Of a DNA stretch of 8,721 nt, positions 5,985-8,721 are shown one piece after another. Source of the stretch: Desulfovibrionaceae bacterium UBA930. GTDB lineage: Bacteria; Desulfobacterota; Desulfovibrionia; Desulfovibrionales; Desulfovibrionaceae. Below the pieces are notes generated by a model, which did not search any database, had not been told where the DNA came from, and saw only the letters and a list, made by a program, of their open reading frames with translations. The stretch covers positions 2,673-11,393 of the forward strand of contig DBDO01000155.1 of the NCBI GenBank assembly GCA_002293605.1, in the 5' to 3' direction. The position numbers were made by a program, and so were the translations under genes. The number at the start of each line of letters is the position of its first letter. The stretch's first letter is position 1.

Positions 5985-8555
5985 CTAATAATAAGCGCCC
6001 TGCATAAAATCATCTCGAAAGCGGGTCACGGCTTCATCGCCAGTCATGAGCATATCCATCTGCCGGGTCACCTGGAGCAGGCGGCCGAGCTGGTCCAGCC
6101 TGTTTTCTATCTCGCTTTTGGGGTATTTCTGGAAGCGGGATTTCAGCATATCGCCCTGCACGGCAACGGAAAAGCCCAGCTCTTCCAGCACCAGGGCAAT
6201 GGCCCTGATGCGGCGCGCCCGGCGATCTTCTCCCGCTGCGCCGCCTTGAAAGCTGAAGGAAATGTAGTTTTTGCTGTCTGTCATGCCGCAGTAAGAATCC
6301 AGAACGCTGTAGTGATAGCCGACCCTGGAGCTGAAATTCATGTAGCGGTCGGAAATAATGGCGTAGCTTTTATCGCCGAAGCGCCCGTCTCCGCCTTGCG
6401 GACTCAGCATTTGCTGCCCCATCACGGAGAAAAAGCCGCCCATGTTGACGGGGCGGGGCCGCCGGAACATGACTTCCGGCCTGAGCATGCCGCCGAGCAG
6501 GGCTTTCAGGGGCGCGCAGAGAATTTCTTCCGGTCGTATGCTCCGGCTTCCCTGCCGCAGGGCAGCGCCCTTGTCAAGATCGATAATGTACAGATCAATG
6601 GGCAGGGGGGCGGCGAGTTTCAAGGCCACGCTGCCCGCCTCTGTGGCCGAATCGCTGATGGCGAACATCTCCTGGTAGGAGCGTTCATGGGCGAAGCGCA
6701 TCACATCGTGCAGGGTCTGGCAGCCTTCCGGAGAAAATCTGGCTGAGGCCGTGTCGGTCAGGTTCAGGGGCAGGATGAGGCGGGAGACTTCGCGCAGGGC
6801 CGCATGCACCGGGGTATCCTGCAAGCGCACGGGGTCGAGGCGCAGGCGCAGGGGGAGCAGTTCTTCTACCTTGCCCTGGTACACCCTGGCCGAAAAGGCA
6901 TCCACCGTGACTTCCATGCCCGGCTTCAGAATCCGCATGGCCTCACGGGCGTTGAGCAGGGTGGGCACCCGAAATTCCCGGCAAATGGTGGCCATATGCC
7001 CGGTAAGGCCGCCCGTGGCCGTGACCACGGCCTGGGCCTTGTCCAGAACCGCGGCGTATTCGGCGTTGGAATGAGCTGCCACAAGCACCCCGCCTTCGGG
7101 AAAGGCGAGCAGATCTTCAGGGCTGTGCGGCATAACCACCGGGCCGCAGCCTATGCCGGGGTAAGCGATGTCGCCCCCCTCCAGCAGGAGCGCGTGCGAT
7201 GTGATCAGCGCGGGCTTTGGGCGGGCCGCGCCAAAGAGCGTATCCAGCGGGCGCGATTGCAGAAAGATCAGTTTGCCGTCCCTGGCTTTGGCCCATTCCA
7301 CATCCTGATGTCCGCCGTAATGGCGTTCCAGGCGCAGCACATGGGCGGCCAGATCCTGGGCCTCCGCATCGGAAAGGCAGAAACGGCGGCGGTCTTGTTC
7401 CGCAACGGGCCGCTCTGTGAGTTCGCCGTCCGGCCCGATGCGCAACTGGCGCTCTTTGGAACCGGCCCTGCGGCGGACCAGTTCGGGCTTCTCCTGCCGG
7501 GTAAAGACCCAGGAGTCGGGCTCAACGAGGCCGTCCACGATATAGCGGCCCAGGCCCCAGACCCCGTTGATGATCTGGGTATCCTGCAAAAGGTTGATCG
7601 GATCGTGCGAATAGGCTACCCCGCTGGCCAGCGCGTCCACCATTTCAATGCAGGAAACGGCCATGGCGTTGGCGCTGAGGGGAATGCCCTGGTGCAGCCG
7701 GTACAGGGTGGCGGAAGGGGTAAAGAGGCTGGCCACAACCTTGCGGTAGGCAGCGGGAAAGTCTTCCCGCCGAACCCCCAGCAGGGTGAGAAACTGCCCG
7801 GCAAAGCTTTTGTTGCCGTCTTCGGCCTGCGCGCTGCTGCGCGCGGCCAGCCGGACCGGCTCTTCGGCAAAACAGGCCTGCATGGCCGAGGCAAAGGCCT
7901 GTTCCAGGGCTTCGGGCAGGGGGGCTTTTTCAATCAGGGCGCGCACTTTCGCGAGCGTGTCAGAGAGCCCTTCCCGGTCTTGGGCCTGCATTTCGGCCAT
8001 AAGGTCTTCGACCCGTTTGCCGAGCCCCTCATGGGCCATGAAGAGACGAAAGGCCGACACGGTAACGGCAAAACCGCGCGGCACCGGAACCCCGGCCCTG
8101 TTCAGCATTTCTCCGAGGCTCGCATTTTTGCCGCCCACATCGTCAAGCCTGTCCAGGTTCAGCTCGGACAGGGGCAGGGTAAGTGCCGGGAGAAGCTCGC
8201 CTTTGCTTTTGTCCTTTTCCAGCAGGGAGCGCAGGGCTTCTTCCATCCTGTCCACGGCCCTGATCAGCCCGGCATAGCCGCCGCCGCTCATGGCATCCAG
8301 GCTGCGCGCCATCTGGTAGGTCTTTTCCAGGGCCTGCCCGGCGGCCCGGCGCACATAGAGCATGCCGTACAGGGATTTTCCGCTGAGTTTTTCCTCCATG
8401 TCGGCCATCAGTCCGGCCAGGGCGGCGTTGGCGTCCAGAAGCCTGCGAAAGCGCGCGTAGCGTTTGCGAAAGGCCTTGAGTACGTCCCTGTCGGGTTGCT
8501 CTTCATGCTCGGGGCGGGTGTTGCCGAAACGCTTTGCCAGTGTGTGCCAGATCAT
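5985..8555 (-). CDS. PEP-synthase-like phosphotransferase with a non-standard C-terminal domain
   Basis: This is an 856-residue protein with the two phosphoryl-transfer domains of the PEP synthase/PPDK superfamily. Residues 1-125 are mostly charged helix and unlike PEP synthase. The ATP-grasp domain (about 130-437) shows DDVGGKNASLGEM (138-150), GVPVPRGFAVT (155-165), ARSSAQAED (238-246), SGVAYSHDP (311-319), and a closing DVEWA...FLQSRPL (418-437). The swivel domain (about 455-565) has TGGLTGHMATICREF (514-528), so His520 is the predicted phosphohistidine. The remaining 280 residues show none of the motifs of the PEP/pyruvate TIM barrel, such as GTNDLTQ. They contain CQTLHDVMRFAHERSYQEMF (612-631), MFRRPRPVN (696-704) and DSKNYISFSF (760-769). 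In canonical PEP synthase the barrel occupies this place, so the acceptor is probably not pyruvate. Rifampin phosphotransferase and glucan water dikinase are precedents for such a swap. The ATG start has AGGAG 4 nt upstream. Annotation pipelines would probably call it PEP synthase, which the C-terminus does not support. Confidence 0.9.
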   Translation of the reverse strand: MIWHTLAKRFGNTRPEHEEQPDRDVLKAFRKRYARFRRLLDANAALAGLMADMEEKLSGKSLYGMLYVRRAAGQALEKTYQMARSLDAMSGGGYAGLIRAVDRMEEALRSLLEKDKSKGELLPALTLPLSELNLDRLDDVGGKNASLGEMLNRAGVPVPRGFAVTVSAFRLFMAHEGLGKRVEDLMAEMQAQDREGLSDTLAKVRALIEKAPLPEALEQAFASAMQACFAEEPVRLAARSSAQAEDGNKSFAGQFLTLLGVRREDFPAAYRKVVASLFTPSATLYRLHQGIPLSANAMAVSCIEMVDALASGVAYSHDPINLLQDTQIINGVWGLGRYIVDGLVEPDSWVFTRQEKPELVRRRAGSKERQLRIGPDGELTERPVAEQDRRRFCLSDAEAQDLAAHVLRLERHYGGHQDVEWAKARDGKLIFLQSRPLDTLFGAARPKPALITSHALLLEGGDIAYPGIGCGPVVMPHSPEDLLAFPEGGVLVAAHSNAEYAAVLDKAQAVVTATGGLTGHMATICREFRVPTLLNAREAMRILKPGMEVTVDAFSARVYQGKVEELLPLRLRLDPVRLQDTPVHAALREVSRLILPLNLTDTASARFSPEGCQTLHDVMRFAHERSYQEMFAISDSATEAGSVALKLAAPLPIDLYIIDLDKGAALRQGSRSIRPEEILCAPLKALLGGMLRPEVMFRRPRPVNMGGFFSVMGQQMLSPQGGDGRFGDKSYAIISDRYMNFSSRVGYHYSVLDSYCGMTDSKNYISFSFQGGAAGEDRRARRIRAIALVLEELGFSVAVQGDMLKSRFQKYPKSEIENRLDQLGRLLQVTRQMDMLMTGDEAVTRFRDDFMQGAYY

Positions 8556-8610
8556 GCCGCTCCTGCCGGGGCTATTTTTAGAGCAAGCTCCAAGGGCTGT
8601 TTCTTAATGG

Positions 8611-8721
8611 CTTTGGGGCTCCGCCCCAAGCCCCGCAAGGGGCCTGAGGCCCTTGACCCCCCATGGCCGAAAAGCGGCTTTGCCGCTTTTCGGAAAGTGC
8701 GGGTGCAGGGGACCACGTCCC
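8611..8721. repeat. palindromic intergenic element, cut by the right edge
   Basis: Upstream of the PEP-synthase-like gene the plus strand carries TTGGGGC/GCCCCAA (8613-8619 and 8623-8629, loop TCC), CAAGGG/CCCTTG (8636-8641 and 8650-8655, enclosing CC...GG), a perfect 12-bp stem CCGAAAAGCGGC/GCCGCTTTTCGG with loop TTT (8667-8678 and 8682-8693), and GGGAC/GTCCC (8709-8713 and 8717-8721) at the edge. The first arm closely matches the left arm of the 5831-5968 element, including the TCC loop and the following AAGCCCC. The order of parts (end arm, GC stem, central A/T-flanked stem followed by AAAGTG, outer G-rich stem) is also shared. It is probably a second copy of the same element family. Confidence 0.65.

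Noticed and set aside
8581..8590. GAGCAAGCTC inverted repeat upstream of the PEP-synthase-like gene as an operator
   Set aside because: It is only 4+4 bases around AA, too short to distinguish from chance, and no regulator gene is nearby.

Overview
The window reads like part of a Desulfovibrio-type sulfate-reducer chromosome (Desulfovibrionaceae, Desulfobacterota). This is inferred from the style of the proteins, the high G+C, and the gaps filled with G/C-rich palindromes; no database search was possible. All seven protein-coding genes lie on the minus strand, so transcription runs from right to left. No plus-strand gene, RNA gene, CRISPR array or transposase was found.

In transcription order the layout is: a palindromic intergenic element cut by the right edge (8611-8721); an 856-residue PEP-synthase-like phosphotransferase whose C-terminal part is not the usual PEP/pyruvate barrel (5985-8555); a second palindromic element (about 5831-5968); the compact trio xseB - ispA - dxs (5817 down to 2587); a palindrome-rich gap of 233 bp; the flagellar stator pair motA - motB (2353 down to 768); a gap of about 105 bp; and the first 220 codons of ftsH, which starts at a TTG and runs off the left edge.

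The xseB-ispA-dxs trio is an isoprenoid supply unit. Dxs makes 1-deoxy-D-xylulose 5-phosphate, the entry to the MEP pathway, and IspA builds farnesyl diphosphate from the C5 products. The small exonuclease VII subunit XseB is carried along, as in many bacteria. MotA and MotB form the flagellar stator. FtsH is the membrane AAA+ protease. These are housekeeping genes joined head to tail rather than one functional pathway.

The least ordinary protein is the PEP-synthase-like one. Its ATP-grasp domain and phosphohistidine swivel domain look intact, but the acceptor half is about 280 residues of unrecognised sequence. It may phosphorylate something other than pyruvate. The least ordinary DNA is the nested palindromes filling the gaps. 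Two of these elements share end arms and overall architecture.
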